Numbered from the stretch's first letter, positions 28,469 to 37,733 are shown. The stretch is DNA of 64,000 nt from Alphaproteobacteria bacterium (GCA_016869535.1 VGDX01000006.1:81142-145141), one strand, 5' to 3'. The notes: generated by a model not told the origin, from the letters alone. Made by a program: numbers and translations.

Positions 28469-29084
28469 CGGCGTGGTTCATATCGTCGATGACGACGAAG
28501 CCGTGCGCCAGTCGCTCGCCTTCATGTTGAGTGCGGCAGGCCTGCCGGTACGTCTCTACGAATCAGCCACCGCTTTTCTGGCCGCGCTCAAAGGCGTGCA
28601 GAACGGCTGCCTGATCACCGACATTCGCATGCCGGACATGACCGGCATCGAGCTGCTGCATGAATTGAGGTCCAAGGCTTGCAGCCTTCCCGCCATTGTC
28701 ATCACCGGACATGGCGATGTACCGCTGGCGGTGGAGGCGATGAAGGCCGGCGCCATCGACTTCATCGAAAAGCCATTCGATGAGGAGGAGATCCTGCACG
28801 CTGTGCGCATGGCGCTGGAACGCAGCGGCGACAGGGAAGGTTTGGACGAGCCTGAAGTCTTGGCCAAGCTCGCAAGTCTCTCGGAACGCGAGCGTCAAGT
28901 GCTCGAAGGCCTGATCGCCGGCCATCCCAACAAGACCATCGCCAACGATCTCGGCATCAGCCCGCGTACCGTCGAGGTCTATCGCGCCAATCTGATGACC
29001 AAGATGCAGGCGAAGAGCCTGTCGGATCTGATCCGCATGGCGATTTTGGCGCAGGTACTACCGGCGCCCCGCACCACGAAATAA
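28452..29084 (+). CDS. fixJ: Response regulator FixJ
   Basis: This 210-aa protein has a receiver domain with phosphoacceptor D57 in [11 protein letters not shown], acidic pocket DDDE near residue 13, and lysine in [10 protein letters not shown] LuxR-type DNA-binding domain follows ([43 protein letters not shown] region). It is translated from inside the end of fixL and is followed by fixK, so the FixLJ-FixK cascade is complete. Confidence 0.92.
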   Translation: MTMTDSGVVHIVDDDEAVRQSLAFMLSAAGLPVRLYESATAFLAALKGVQNGCLITDIRMPDMTGIELLHELRSKACSLPAIVITGHGDVPLAVEAMKAGAIDFIEKPFDEEEILHAVRMALERSGDREGLDEPEVLAKLASLSERERQVLEGLIAGHPNKTIANDLGISPRTVEVYRANLMTKMQAKSLSDLIRMAILAQVLPAPRTTK

Positions 29085-29189
29085 AGGCTGAGCGGCCTAC
29101 GTAGTTTCCCTTAGGTGCCCGTCACGAATTTTCGGCCCTCTCCGAGTCGCCTAGCTTTGGCTTAGCAGCGTCCTTCGGAGGGATCAGCC

Positions 29190-29840
29190 ATGCTGACGCA
29201 GAGCGCCATTACCGAATATCCCCGGCTTTACAAAGCGGAACCCGGCAATCTTCCATCCATAAGCGTACCCATGGCCTTTCCGCGCAACGCGGAGATCTTC
29301 GCCGAAGGTGAGAGAGCAGGTTATGTATATAAAGTCGTTTCTGGCGTGGTGCGTGTCTCGCAGCTGCTGCCCGATGGACGCCGTCAGATCAGCGCCTTTC
29401 ACCTGCCGGGTGATATGTTCGGCTTCGAGCTTGACGACCTGCACCATGCAACAGCCGAGGCTATCGTTCCAACCAAGCTTGTCGCGTTTAAATGGCAGAC
29501 TCTGACCGGCACCAGCGCTTCGGCCAATGTGGTGCGCGAGCTTCTGAACCGGACAATGATGGGTTTGCGGCACACACAGGATCATCTGCTTCTGCTCGGG
29601 CGCAAGAATGCGCTGGAGCGGCTCGCCGCATTTCTCCTGGAGATGGCTGGGCGCCTTGGCGGTAAGACCGTGCTGGAACTCGCCATGCCACGACATGACA
29701 TTGCCGATTATCTTGGGCTGACGCTCGAGACCGTATCGCGTATGTTTGCCGAGCTGAAAGAAATGGGGACGATCAGGCTCGAATCGTCGCGTCGCGTGCA
29801 CCTGCTCGACGCCGGTAAGTTGAAAGCCATGGCCGCCTGA
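29190..29840 (+). CDS. fixK: Crp/Fnr-family regulator FixK
   Basis: This 216-aa protein has a cyclic-nucleotide-fold effector domain and a C-terminal HTH (MPRHDIADYLGLTLETVSRMFAELKEMGTI) with the E-x2-S-R pattern of FNR/FixK recognition helices. It lacks the N-terminal cysteine cluster of FNR, so it does not sense oxygen by an iron-sulfur cluster and probably depends on FixJ for expression. Likely targets in the window are the two TTGA-N6-TCAA boxes. No such box lies before fixK itself. Confidence 0.87.
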   Translation: MLTQSAITEYPRLYKAEPGNLPSISVPMAFPRNAEIFAEGERAGYVYKVVSGVVRVSQLLPDGRRQISAFHLPGDMFGFELDDLHHATAEAIVPTKLVAFKWQTLTGTSASANVVRELLNRTMMGLRHTQDHLLLLGRKNALERLAAFLLEMAGRLGGKTVLELAMPRHDIADYLGLTLETVSRMFAELKEMGTIRLESSRRVHLLDAGKLKAMAA

Positions 29841-29869
29841 TTGCTTCATACTCCGCAAGGGGGACTGTC

Positions 29870-30214
29870 GTGGGCAAGATCGTTGTCATTGCGCTTATCG
29901 GCTTTCTGCTCGACACGAGTCTCGCTTCTGCCGGGGCTTTGACCAAATTCGAAGTCGAGCGCGGTCAGGTCCTGGCGAAAAGACTCTGCGCAAACTGCCA
30001 TCTTGTGAGTGGCGCCCAGCAGCACGCCAATGTCGATGTGCCGAGTTTCCGTGAGATCGCCAATAAGTCCGCTCAGAGCGAGGGGGCCATCATGGCGCGC
30101 ATCGTGCTGCCGAGCCACCCCATGCCGGAAATTCCCATCACCAAACAGGAAATCACCGATCTTGCCGCCTATATAATGAGTCTGCGAGACTCAAGCGTGC
30201 GGCCCGGCCCATGA
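29870..30214 (+). CDS. Small periplasmic cytochrome c
   Basis: This 114-aa exported cytochrome has a signal peptide (GTG start after GGGGGA), haem site C40-x-x-C43-H44 (LCANCHL) and a candidate axial methionine M85 in PSHPMPEI. It is 29 bp after fixK and overlaps the host-attachment gene by four bases, so all three may be co-transcribed. It resembles the cytochrome at 24586 in size and ligand region, but no partner enzyme is adjacent. Confidence 0.85.
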   Translation: MGKIVVIALIGFLLDTSLASAGALTKFEVERGQVLAKRLCANCHLVSGAQQHANVDVPSFREIANKSAQSEGAIMARIVLPSHPMPEIPITKQEITDLAAYIMSLRDSSVRPGP

Positions 30215-30651
30215 AAAAGAAGAAGATATGGTACGTTATCGCCGATGGCGGCAAGGCGCGCTTCGTCGAGAGGGACGATAATGGCGCTTTCCGTACCGTG
30301 GTCAGCTTCGTGTCCACCGAGCTTCATGCCAAATCGAGTGACCTTGGCCGTGACCGTCCCGCGCGCGTCATGGAAAGTGCGGCGCATGGGCGCTCGGCCG
30401 TCGAACCCCGACGCGATCTGAAAGAGGCTGCCGAAGAAGATTTCATCAAGCTCGTGGCCGACGAGATCGATGCGGGCCATAAGCGCAAGCAATTCGATCG
30501 GCTGGTGCTGGTGGCGCCGGCCGGTCATTTGACCGATCTCAAGAAAAGTCTCAGCAAGCCGCTCGCCAAGATCGTGGTCGACGATCTGCAAAAGGATCTG
30601 ACCAACGTTCCCGATCACGATCTCACCCAACACCTCGCGTCACCGCGCTAA
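30211..30651 (+). CDS. Host attachment family protein (BaeRF-like)
   Basis: This 146-aa protein matches the family annotated as required for attachment to host cells: WYVIADGGKARFVE at the start, GRDRPARVMES, EEDFIKLVADEID, FDRLVLVAPAGHLTDLKK and a VVDDLQKDLTNVPDHDL ending. The fold is related to release-factor-like BaeRF domains; the biochemical role is not established and the attachment name rests on early genetics. ATGA overlap with the cytochrome gene suggests coupling. Confidence 0.82.
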   Translation: MKKKKIWYVIADGGKARFVERDDNGAFRTVVSFVSTELHAKSSDLGRDRPARVMESAAHGRSAVEPRRDLKEAAEEDFIKLVADEIDAGHKRKQFDRLVLVAPAGHLTDLKKSLSKPLAKIVVDDLQKDLTNVPDHDLTQHLASPR

Positions 30652-30811
30652 TGGCGCAACGCTCGCGCTACCGGCGATTATCGAAACAAATTTGATCGAT
30701 TTCTGCGATCTTCCGCACTTAAGATGCGCATTAAACGCTTCTTAGGAGGCGTTCCGGTACGGCCCGGCGCCACACTCCTAAAGCCCCTCTCCTAATTGTG
30801 GTCAGGAAAAT

Positions 30812-30894
30812 CTGGCATTCATATTGCCAGGCTTGCCATTGCTATTTGGCGGCTTTCGACATGGACTGCATCTTTTAGCGACTCCCTATGCCAA
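30812..30894. promoter_or_regulatory. TGGCA/TGCCA motif cluster before the kinase gene
   Basis: The 374-bp gap between the host-attachment gene and the kinase holds a perfect dyad CTGGCA-N7-TGCCAG (30812-30830). A further TTGCCA (30833), TTTGGC (30845) and TGCCAA (30889) follow. The same words occur before xoxF and before the gene at 38836. This looks like the binding region of a regulator of the methanol island, perhaps the response regulator at 32462 acting on its own operon. Confidence 0.5.
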
Positions 30895-31025
30895 AGCTTG
30901 CAAAAAGTGACATATAGACTGCCGGGACGAGGAGAGTGAGAACCGTCCAGGACAGGAAAACTGGCAATTTGCATGGCCTCAACTTACGGCGATGCAAACC
31001 CCAATTGCGCGGAGACTCTCAAGGC

Positions 31026-32465
31026 GTGTTGCAAAAGCTTTGGTATGACCGGCCAGTCAGGACTCAACTTCTCATCGCGGTAGGGGTGATCAATCTTCTC
31101 GCCGCCCTACTTGCCGCCGCGGTCTCGATTGTCAATACCCGCACGGCAACGCGCGTCGAAATGGAAGCCTCACTCGAAGTGGCGCAGCGTTTCGTCTCTG
31201 CGACCCTGAAAGATCTCGCCGCTGAAGGACGACTCGATCAGCTTAATCAGGAGCTGCCGCTGCAACTCAAGCATCTTCGCCATGTGCGCATTATGTATAT
31301 GGATGATGCGGGCCAGCTTGCCGATGTATCTCCTCAGTCCGATGGACCTTCGATTGAGCCCGCGCCCTACGTGCCTCGTTGGTACACCGCCTTGGTTCGG
31401 CCGCAACTTCCCGACCGGGCCGTGAAGATGGTCGACGAGCAGTCGAATCCGATCGTCATTGTCGGCGAACCCTCCGACGAAATCTCCGAAGCCTGGCAGG
31501 ACTTTTCTTCGCTGGCCATCGTATGGCTCTCGCTCAACGCACTCATTCTCGCGGTTCTCTACGTGGTGCTCGGCCGCGTGCTCGATCCGCTCGCGCATCT
31601 GTCCAAAGGCATGCTCAGTCTTGAAGACGGCCATTATGGCACTCGGCTCGAGCCGCCGAAGGTAAAGGAACTCGCCGTTATCACCGATCGCTTCAACACA
31701 CTGGCCGGCGCGCTTGACACGGCACGCGAGGAGAACAGCCGTCTCTATCGCCAGCTCATCAACGTGCAGGAGCAGGAACGCCGTGCCATCGCCGACGAGT
31801 TACACGACGAAGCCGGTCCCTGCCTGTTCGGCATCACCGCTAACGCGTCGTCGATCCAGAATCTCGTCGAACAACTTCCCGATCAGCGTATTGAGGAGAT
31901 TTCCCGGCGTGTCGGTGAAATTCTGACGATTACCGAGCGCCTGAAAGCTATGAACCGGGCGCTGCTCAAGAAGCTCCGGCCTGGTCCTCTTGGCCAGGTA
32001 AAGCTCGCTGAGCTGATCAAAGAGCTGGTTGCCGGGTTCGAGCGCCGCCATCCCGATACGCAGATTCTTATGACTGTTGGCGATCTCGCCCCTTCTTACG
32101 GGGAGGCCATCGACCTCACGGTGTACCGCTCGATTCAAGAGGGCATCACCAACGCCATCCGGCATGGCAAAGCGCGCAGCATTTCCATTGAGCTTGGCGA
32201 GGAGCCGATCCTACGCCGCGATAACAGTAAGCGGTCTCAAGGCCGGTTGACTCTGACCGTGCACGATGACGGCAAGGGAATTTCTCCCACCACACCGAAG
32301 GGTTTCGGTTTGATCACCATGACCGAGCGCGTGCGTTCACATAAGGGATCTTGCGTTATCGATAGCACCCCATCGCAAGGGACAACCATCCGTGTGGAGA
32401 TTCCGGTGCAGAAGGAAAGCATTGAGCGGGTGAAGACGCCCGAGCTGGTTGGGGAGATGTCATGA
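31026..32465 (+). CDS. Histidine kinase of the UhpB/NarX (HisKA_3) type in the methanol oxidation island
   Basis: This protein of about 479 aa has two membrane helices (residues about 14-36 and 160-182) around a periplasmic sensor segment. A HAMP-like linker, the dimerisation box with H260 in RRAIADELHDEAG, and a HATPase domain (NAIRHGKA, DDGKGISP, GFGLITMTERV) follow. The GTG at 31026 is preferred because it is followed by the conserved membrane region; an earlier GTG at 30936 would add 30 basic, low-complexity residues. It overlaps its response regulator by four bases. Context suggests control of xoxF, but the signal is unknown. Confidence 0.82.
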   Translation: MLQKLWYDRPVRTQLLIAVGVINLLAALLAAAVSIVNTRTATRVEMEASLEVAQRFVSATLKDLAAEGRLDQLNQELPLQLKHLRHVRIMYMDDAGQLADVSPQSDGPSIEPAPYVPRWYTALVRPQLPDRAVKMVDEQSNPIVIVGEPSDEISEAWQDFSSLAIVWLSLNALILAVLYVVLGRVLDPLAHLSKGMLSLEDGHYGTRLEPPKVKELAVITDRFNTLAGALDTAREENSRLYRQLINVQEQERRAIADELHDEAGPCLFGITANASSIQNLVEQLPDQRIEEISRRVGEILTITERLKAMNRALLKKLRPGPLGQVKLAELIKELVAGFERRHPDTQILMTVGDLAPSYGEAIDLTVYRSIQEGITNAIRHGKARSISIELGEEPILRRDNSKRSQGRLTLTVHDDGKGISPTTPKGFGLITMTERVRSHKGSCVIDSTPSQGTTIRVEIPVQKESIERVKTPELVGEMS

Positions 32466-33112
32466 GCCGTGTTCTCGTCATCGATGATCATCCAATCGTG
32501 CTGCAAGGCTGCCGCCAATTGCTTGAGGACGCCGGTGTGGAGCAGATCTTTCAAGCGGAAAGCCTGGCCGATGGTTTCCGGCTCTATCGTACGCAGAAAC
32601 CCGATGTCATCATCGTCGATCTCGCCATGCGTACGGGCGCGCTCGGCGGACTCTCATTCATCCGCAGACTTCGACTGCACGATCCACGTACACCCATTTT
32701 GGTTTTCACCATGCATTCCGATCCGGTGATTGTAAGCCGCGCGCTGGAAGTCGGCGCAACCGGCTATGTGCTCAAGGACACGTCCTCCGACGAAGTGGTC
32801 AAAGCCTACCTGAGGGTCCGCGAGAATCGTCCCTATCTCAGCCACGACCTCGCTTCTGAGGTCGCTTTCATGGAGGCCCGGGGTACCACCAATCCCTTGC
32901 GGCGCATGACGGTACGCGAATTGCAAACCCTGGCGTTGGTCGCTGAAGGCAAATCTTATGGCGTCATCGCCGAGCATCTGCATGTGAGTTACAAAACGGT
33001 GGCCAATACCTGCACTCAACTGAAGGCGAAGCTCGGCGTACGAACCCTGCCTGAACTGATGCGCATTGCCATTCAGCATCTCCCTTCGGCTACCAGCAAG
33101 ACACCTACGTGA
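32462..33112 (+). CDS. NarL/LuxR-type response regulator, probable regulator of xoxF
   Basis: This 216-aa protein has a receiver domain (VLVIDDHPIVLQG, phosphoacceptor D53 in IIVDLAMRTG, lysine in YVLKDTSSDE). A LuxR-type HTH follows (MTVRELQTLALVAEGKSYGVIAEHLHVSYKTV). Its partner is the kinase immediately upstream (ATGA overlap). The last two codons and stop fall in sequence derived from a decayed xoxF copy at 33105. It lies directly upstream of xoxF and is the best candidate to bind the TTGGCA motifs. Confidence 0.85.
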   Translation: MSRVLVIDDHPIVLQGCRQLLEDAGVEQIFQAESLADGFRLYRTQKPDVIIVDLAMRTGALGGLSFIRRLRLHDPRTPILVFTMHSDPVIVSRALEVGATGYVLKDTSSDEVVKAYLRVRENRPYLSHDLASEVAFMEARGTTNPLRRMTVRELQTLALVAEGKSYGVIAEHLHVSYKTVANTCTQLKAKLGVRTLPELMRIAIQHLPSATSKTPT

Positions 33113-33194
33113 AGAAAACAGACTGTGACGAGTCGGCTATGCCGCGCGCTTGCTGGTAATCAAGCATGCCTATCCAGAATAAGGCGAGACCATC
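33105..33194 (+). pseudogene. Degenerate fragment of a xoxF-like gene
   Basis: Bases 33105-33155 match xoxF 34165-34215 at 45 of 51 positions. Bases 33155-33194 match xoxF 34321-34360 at about 33 of 40. The 106 bp between those segments of xoxF are missing. Read as protein it gives YVKKTDCDESAMPRAC then a stop, and VIKHAYPE, stop, GETIT, against YVKTTDRDESAVPRAC and VVKYAYPEKGETIT in XoxF. Two in-frame stops and the deletion show it is a relic. Confidence 0.8.
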
Positions 33195-33393
33195 ACGTCC
33201 GGCCCGTCGATATTGCCGCAAACCGGAAGGCCATCTGTAACCTTGTGACTTGGCCGATCCAATTGTGTGACACCGGAAAAGAAGGTGAACGTCCGATGCA
33301 CTGCACACAAATTGCATAGAAATCGTGCAACATTTTCGCCCTACCTAGGGTAGAGCCCAGCGAATTCTGATGCAGTGCAGCGAAAGCAATCGG

Positions 33394-33474
33394 CATTTGG
33401 CAGATTTCATTTCCACGAGCACTTTTCACTTGCAAAGCACTGACATTTGGCAATTATGAAGGGGCAGCTTGGCA
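33394..33474. promoter_or_regulatory. Repeated TTGGCA motifs in the xoxF promoter region
   Basis: CATTTGGCA occurs at 33394-33402 and again at 33444-33452, exactly 50 bp apart, and CTTGGCA ends at 33474. They lie about 310-390 bp before the xoxF start, in the 587-bp non-coding stretch 33195-33781. The rest of that stretch holds no open frame I can support. An AGGAGA ribosome-binding site precedes the ATG at 33782. Confidence 0.5.
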
Positions 33475-33781
33475 ATGGGTGGGTGCCGGTTTCCATTTAG
33501 AATTCGGAATATCCGGTTCACATTCTACGGTAGGCTGTGATTCCTCGTGAGGTGTCACCGCGTGATGTGTTCAACGGAGAACCCGCCGCTTGGAGCGGGC
33601 GCGAGGCATTTTAATTTGCTTCGGCGCTTTCGGGCAGCCTCCCATATCCAAAGTGACAGCTTGAAAACTTGCAAGGGCTCGGTGCTCTCTAGGCATTCGC
33701 TCGACAGAGAAACGCACCCCGGCAATACAGAATAGCTCAGCTTCTTTCGGTGAACTGAGTAGCTAGGGAGAGGAGAAAGAT

Positions 33782-35695
33782 ATGAAAATGAAGTTTGGTG
33801 TTCTGGCCGGAGCTATCGTCGCTGTGACGATGGCGTTTTCCGGTCAGGCAATTGCAGACACCGATGCGGAGCAACTCGCTCGCATGGCCGATCCCGACCA
33901 GTGGCCAGCCCCTGGTCGTGACTTTGCCCTGACGCGTCATAGTGATCTTGCTGATATCAACACGAAGAACATCGGCAAACTGCAGATGATCTGGCTGCAA
34001 GGCACGAACGCCCTCCGCGGTCACGAAGGTCAGCCACTCGTGATCAAGGATGTTGGTGGCAAGACCATGCTGTTCATGATTTCCGGTTGTCCGGCGATGG
34101 TGAACTGCAACGTGGTTCAGGCTCTCGATCTGACGGATGCTGACAACCCGAAGCAGGTCTGGAGCTACGTGAAGACGACCGACCGTGACGAATCGGCTGT
34201 GCCGCGCGCTTGCTGCGACACCGTCAACCGTGGCGGTTCCTATGCCGACGGCAAATTCGTCTATGGCACTCTCGATGGTTTCGTGATTGCCCTCGACGGC
34301 CAGACCGGCAAGGAAGTCTGGGTAGTTAAGTATGCCTACCCGGAAAAGGGCGAGACCATCACTCCCGCTCCAGTGATCGCCGAAGATAAGGTGGTCATGG
34401 GCTTCGGTGGTGACGAGTTCGCTGCTCGCGGCCGCGTTACCGCCTTCAACCTGAAGGATGGTTCCGAGGCTTGGACGTGCCATAGCACCGGTTCCGATGC
34501 TGACGTCTGCCTGACGAAGGATACCAACAAGGCCAACCCGCAATTCGGTACGGCCGGCAGTGATCTTGGTATCAAGTCCTTCCCGGGCGATGACTACAAG
34601 ATCGGCGGCGGCGCTGCTTGGGGTTGGTTCTCTTATGATCCAGACCTGAAGATAGTCTACTACTCGACCGGCAACCCCGGTCTGTGGAGCCCGTCCTATC
34701 GTTGCCCCGACAAGACCCACGAAGAGTGCAATGCTGTTGATCCCTCGTTGGGTGACCAGCAGGGCCGCTATGATAACAAGTGGTCGATGACGATCTTCGC
34801 TCGCAAGATCAGCAATGGTGAGGCTGTCTTTGCCTACCAGATGACCCCGTTTGATCAGTGGGACTATGACGGCGTGAACGAGAACTTCCTTACCGACATG
34901 GATATTGACGGTAAGAAGGTGAAGGCTCTCACTCACTTCGATCGTAATGGCTTCGCCTATGTGCTCGACCGTACTGACGGCACTCTGCACCGCGCCACGA
35001 AATACGTGACGACGGACTGGGCCGAGAAGGTCGATCTCAAGACGGGCCGTCCGGTCAAGGTGCGCGAGCACTCGCCGCTGGAAGTTGGCCGCAACGTCTC
35101 GAGCTGCCCGTCAGCTATGGGTGGTAAGGACCAGCAGCCTGGGTCAGTCGATCCCAAGGAGCCGAACATCTTCTACATGCCCACCAACAATTGGTGCATG
35201 GAGCTCGATCCTCAGGAGCGCACGCACACGAACCAGGGCACGGTCTACGTGTTCGCGAACGTGTACATGTATCCTGAAGTCCCGGGCGTCACCGGCAAGA
35301 TCAAGAAGTACGATGTCTTGACCGGCAAGACGGTGTGGGAGATCCCGGATCCGTATCCGAACTGGGGCGGCACCATGGTCACCGAAGGCGGCCTGATGTT
35401 CTACGGCAGCCTCGGCGGTGACTTCCGCGCGGTCGACCGGAGTTCCGGTAAGATCCTGTGGAGCCGCAAGCTCGGGTCAGGCATCATCGGCAACCCGATC
35501 ACCTATAAGACCGGCGGCAAGCAGTATGTCGGCGTATATTCCGGCATCGGCGGCTGGATCGGTCTTCCCGTGACGGCTGGTCTCGACCTGAGTGACAAGT
35601 TCGGCGCCATCGGTGCCACGGCCATGACCAAGGCCGCTGGCCTGCAGCATATCCCGCAGGGTGGTGAACTGAACGTGTTCCGCGTTTTCGAATAA
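33782..35695 (+). CDS. xoxF: Lanthanide-type PQQ methanol dehydrogenase XoxF
   Basis: This 637-aa exported quinoprotein (Sec signal, cleavage near QAIAD) oxidises methanol, and often formaldehyde, in the periplasm. It has the adjacent-cysteine disulfide C144-C145 (PRACCDT) that covers PQQ. The metal ligands are E212 (GDEFAARG) and N298 (STGNPG), with catalytic D361. D363 two residues later (WDYDGVN) is the extra aspartate that marks lanthanide-dependent enzymes. The conserved region CPSAMGGKDQQPGS is intact. Its C-terminal third differs from the common XoxF5 type as I remember it, so the clade needs a tree. No mxaFI genes are in the window. Confidence 0.95.
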   Translation: MKMKFGVLAGAIVAVTMAFSGQAIADTDAEQLARMADPDQWPAPGRDFALTRHSDLADINTKNIGKLQMIWLQGTNALRGHEGQPLVIKDVGGKTMLFMISGCPAMVNCNVVQALDLTDADNPKQVWSYVKTTDRDESAVPRACCDTVNRGGSYADGKFVYGTLDGFVIALDGQTGKEVWVVKYAYPEKGETITPAPVIAEDKVVMGFGGDEFAARGRVTAFNLKDGSEAWTCHSTGSDADVCLTKDTNKANPQFGTAGSDLGIKSFPGDDYKIGGGAAWGWFSYDPDLKIVYYSTGNPGLWSPSYRCPDKTHEECNAVDPSLGDQQGRYDNKWSMTIFARKISNGEAVFAYQMTPFDQWDYDGVNENFLTDMDIDGKKVKALTHFDRNGFAYVLDRTDGTLHRATKYVTTDWAEKVDLKTGRPVKVREHSPLEVGRNVSSCPSAMGGKDQQPGSVDPKEPNIFYMPTNNWCMELDPQERTHTNQGTVYVFANVYMYPEVPGVTGKIKKYDVLTGKTVWEIPDPYPNWGGTMVTEGGLMFYGSLGGDFRAVDRSSGKILWSRKLGSGIIGNPITYKTGGKQYVGVYSGIGGWIGLPVTAGLDLSDKFGAIGATAMTKAAGLQHIPQGGELNVFRVFE

Positions 35696-35721
35696 ACGGA
35701 ACGCTACTAGGCTAAAATCGG

Positions 35722-35755
35722 CGCCCGGTGCCCTTGTGGCACCGGGCGTCTTTTT
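35722..35755 (+). terminator. Intrinsic terminator after xoxF
   Basis: An 11-bp stem CGCCCGGTGCC / GGCACCGGGCG with a five-base loop (CTTGT) is followed by a TCTTTTT run, 27 bp after the xoxF stop. It should separate most xoxF mRNA from the downstream accessory genes. Confidence 0.9.
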
Positions 35756-35821
35756 ACTATATATCACCTGAAAATTTGGCACCCATCGGCGACATGGCTC
35801 CCCCCGGGATTCTCGTCCTGC

Positions 35822-37696
35822 GTGTCTGTGCCGCCCCAAACAAAGCGAAGTAGACCCGTGTTCTTCCCCATTTTAAATATAGTTACGGCGGTCATTTTCA
35901 GCGTTGCCGGCTTGGGACTTGCGACCGCTTCGGCGGCAGACACCCCGGCTAAGCCAGAAAAAAAGACCATCCAACGCGATCTCAATAAGCACTATGAAGA
36001 ACTGACCCCGAGCGAGCACATCGCCATCCGCGCCGCTGCCAAGGCGGCATACAAAGCAAAAAAGCTCAAGTTTCTGAATGTCTGCGCCGATCCCGGCAAC
36101 ATGCCCCTCTCCAACATGAAGGAAGAGGGATTCCAAAACAAAATGGCGAGACTACTTGCCGATGCCATGGGTGCGGAGCTCAAATATCATTGGCAGCCCT
36201 TTATCGAGCGCGGTCTCACGCGGTCTACCTTCGATGAGCACATGTGCGATGTCATGTTCGACGTGCCCATGAACTACGGGCGCCTGCTCACGACCTTTCC
36301 CGTCTACAAGACGCCCTACGTCCTCGTTTACCGCAACGACAAGGGCCTCGAAATCACAAGCCTCGACGATCCGAAACTCAAGGACCTGACGATCGGCGTG
36401 TTCCAGACATCCGGCATCCGCGCGGCACTCGCCAAGCGCGGGATCATCGACAACGTCAAGCTGCAATTGCAGACCCATGACGCCGACCTCGTGCTTGAGA
36501 ACCAGCCCTGGTACGTGGTGCAGAGGATGCTAGACGGCGAATTTGATGTCGCCGCCGTGTTCGGACCCTTTGCCGGATGGGTGAAGACCATGAAGGGCGA
36601 ACCCATCACCATCCTGCCGGCAAACTTGATGGATGACAAAGTCCCCATGGAGTTCGAGCTTGGGCTTGGTGTGCGGACGACGGACGCCTTCCTGAAATAC
36701 ATGCTCGAATTCGCGCTCGAGGATAACGAGGAAGAGGTCGAGAAAATCTTGCAAGATTTCGGTGTGCCGCTGGTGCAATGCAGCCGCTGCGTGGTTGCCG
36801 GCGATTTGCCCGCACATGGCAGCTACACGGCGCCGCGAGAGCAGGATTACAAAGCTCATCCCGATCGGGCTTCGCCTGACCAGGTGGTCACCAGAGAAAG
36901 GCTTGAGAACTGGCTCGCCGAAGGTGCCGACGTCAATCAGGAGCTCAGCAACGCCATCATAGCCAGCGATGTCGAGCGCATCAAATTCTTGGTCGAAAAT
37001 GGTGCCGACGTGAATAAGCCGGATCCACAAGGATGGGCACCGCTGCAGAATGCGGCACGCCAGCGCAAGGACGGTGTCATCAAGACGCTGATCGAGCTTG
37101 GCGCCAATCCCAATCAAACTGACGTCAATGGCATGACTCCTCTCGCTGCAGCGATTATGCGTGACCATGTGCCATCGGTTGAGGCGTTGATAGAGAATGG
37201 GGCTGATATCGAACAACCTGCCATTAAGGACTTCAAGCCGCTCGCTCTAGCCATTGCCGAGCAGAGATACGAGGCGGCGAAAGCTCTTATGGAAGGAGGC
37301 GCCGATGTCAGCAGCGCTTCAGGCGGGGATGGCTTGACGCCTCTCATGATCGTAGCCGCCCAAATGGCGCCGGCCGAAGGCGCAATGTTCCTGCCGGGCA
37401 GCACCAGGCCCAATGACATCGCTTCGGGCCTGATTGAGCGGAAAGCCAGTGTCGATGCTCAATCCAAATCCGGCACGACCGCGTTGATGATCGCTGCCAG
37501 CCACAATAACGCGTCGATGATCGGGCTTTTGATGGATGCCGGTGCGAATCCCGATATCAAGAACAATCAAGGCCAGACCGCGAGCGACGTCGCCAAATTG
37601 AACGACAATCAGGAAGCGGCACAGGCCATCTTGGTTCTTGGTAGCGCGCGGCCGTCTGCCACCGATACTGTGCCGGACGAAACGACGAGCCAATGA
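35822..37696 (+). CDS. xoxJ: XoxJ-like periplasmic binding protein fused to ankyrin repeats
   Basis: This 624-aa protein has an N-terminal signal/membrane segment (about 14-38). A binding-protein domain at about 82-330 matches the quinoprotein-dehydrogenase-associated family (NVCADPGNMPLSN, GFQNKMARLLAD, CDVMFDVPMNYGR, VGVRTTDAFLK-like region). That family includes XoxJ/MxaJ, which interacts with and helps activate the dehydrogenase. Residues about 358-605 are six to seven ankyrin repeats (FLVENGADVNKPDPQGWAPL, LIELGANPNQTDVNGMTPL, LLMDAGANPDIKNNQGQTA), an unusual addition. A C-x-x-C pair (C320, C323) links the domains. The GTG start is uncertain; GTGs at 35828 and 35858 are alternatives. Confidence 0.83.
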   Translation: MSVPPQTKRSRPVFFPILNIVTAVIFSVAGLGLATASAADTPAKPEKKTIQRDLNKHYEELTPSEHIAIRAAAKAAYKAKKLKFLNVCADPGNMPLSNMKEEGFQNKMARLLADAMGAELKYHWQPFIERGLTRSTFDEHMCDVMFDVPMNYGRLLTTFPVYKTPYVLVYRNDKGLEITSLDDPKLKDLTIGVFQTSGIRAALAKRGIIDNVKLQLQTHDADLVLENQPWYVVQRMLDGEFDVAAVFGPFAGWVKTMKGEPITILPANLMDDKVPMEFELGLGVRTTDAFLKYMLEFALEDNEEEVEKILQDFGVPLVQCSRCVVAGDLPAHGSYTAPREQDYKAHPDRASPDQVVTRERLENWLAEGADVNQELSNAIIASDVERIKFLVENGADVNKPDPQGWAPLQNAARQRKDGVIKTLIELGANPNQTDVNGMTPLAAAIMRDHVPSVEALIENGADIEQPAIKDFKPLALAIAEQRYEAAKALMEGGADVSSASGGDGLTPLMIVAAQMAPAEGAMFLPGSTRPNDIASGLIERKASVDAQSKSGTTALMIAASHNNASMIGLLMDAGANPDIKNNQGQTASDVAKLNDNQEAAQAILVLGSARPSATDTVPDETTSQ

Positions 37697-37733
37697 TGGT
37701 TTTCGTCTTGATGCGAAGACCGGTAATGGCAGA

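Noticed and set aside
33737..35071. Long minus-strand frame opposite xoxF
   Set aside because: It mirrors the strongly conserved xoxF codons and shows no family similarity.
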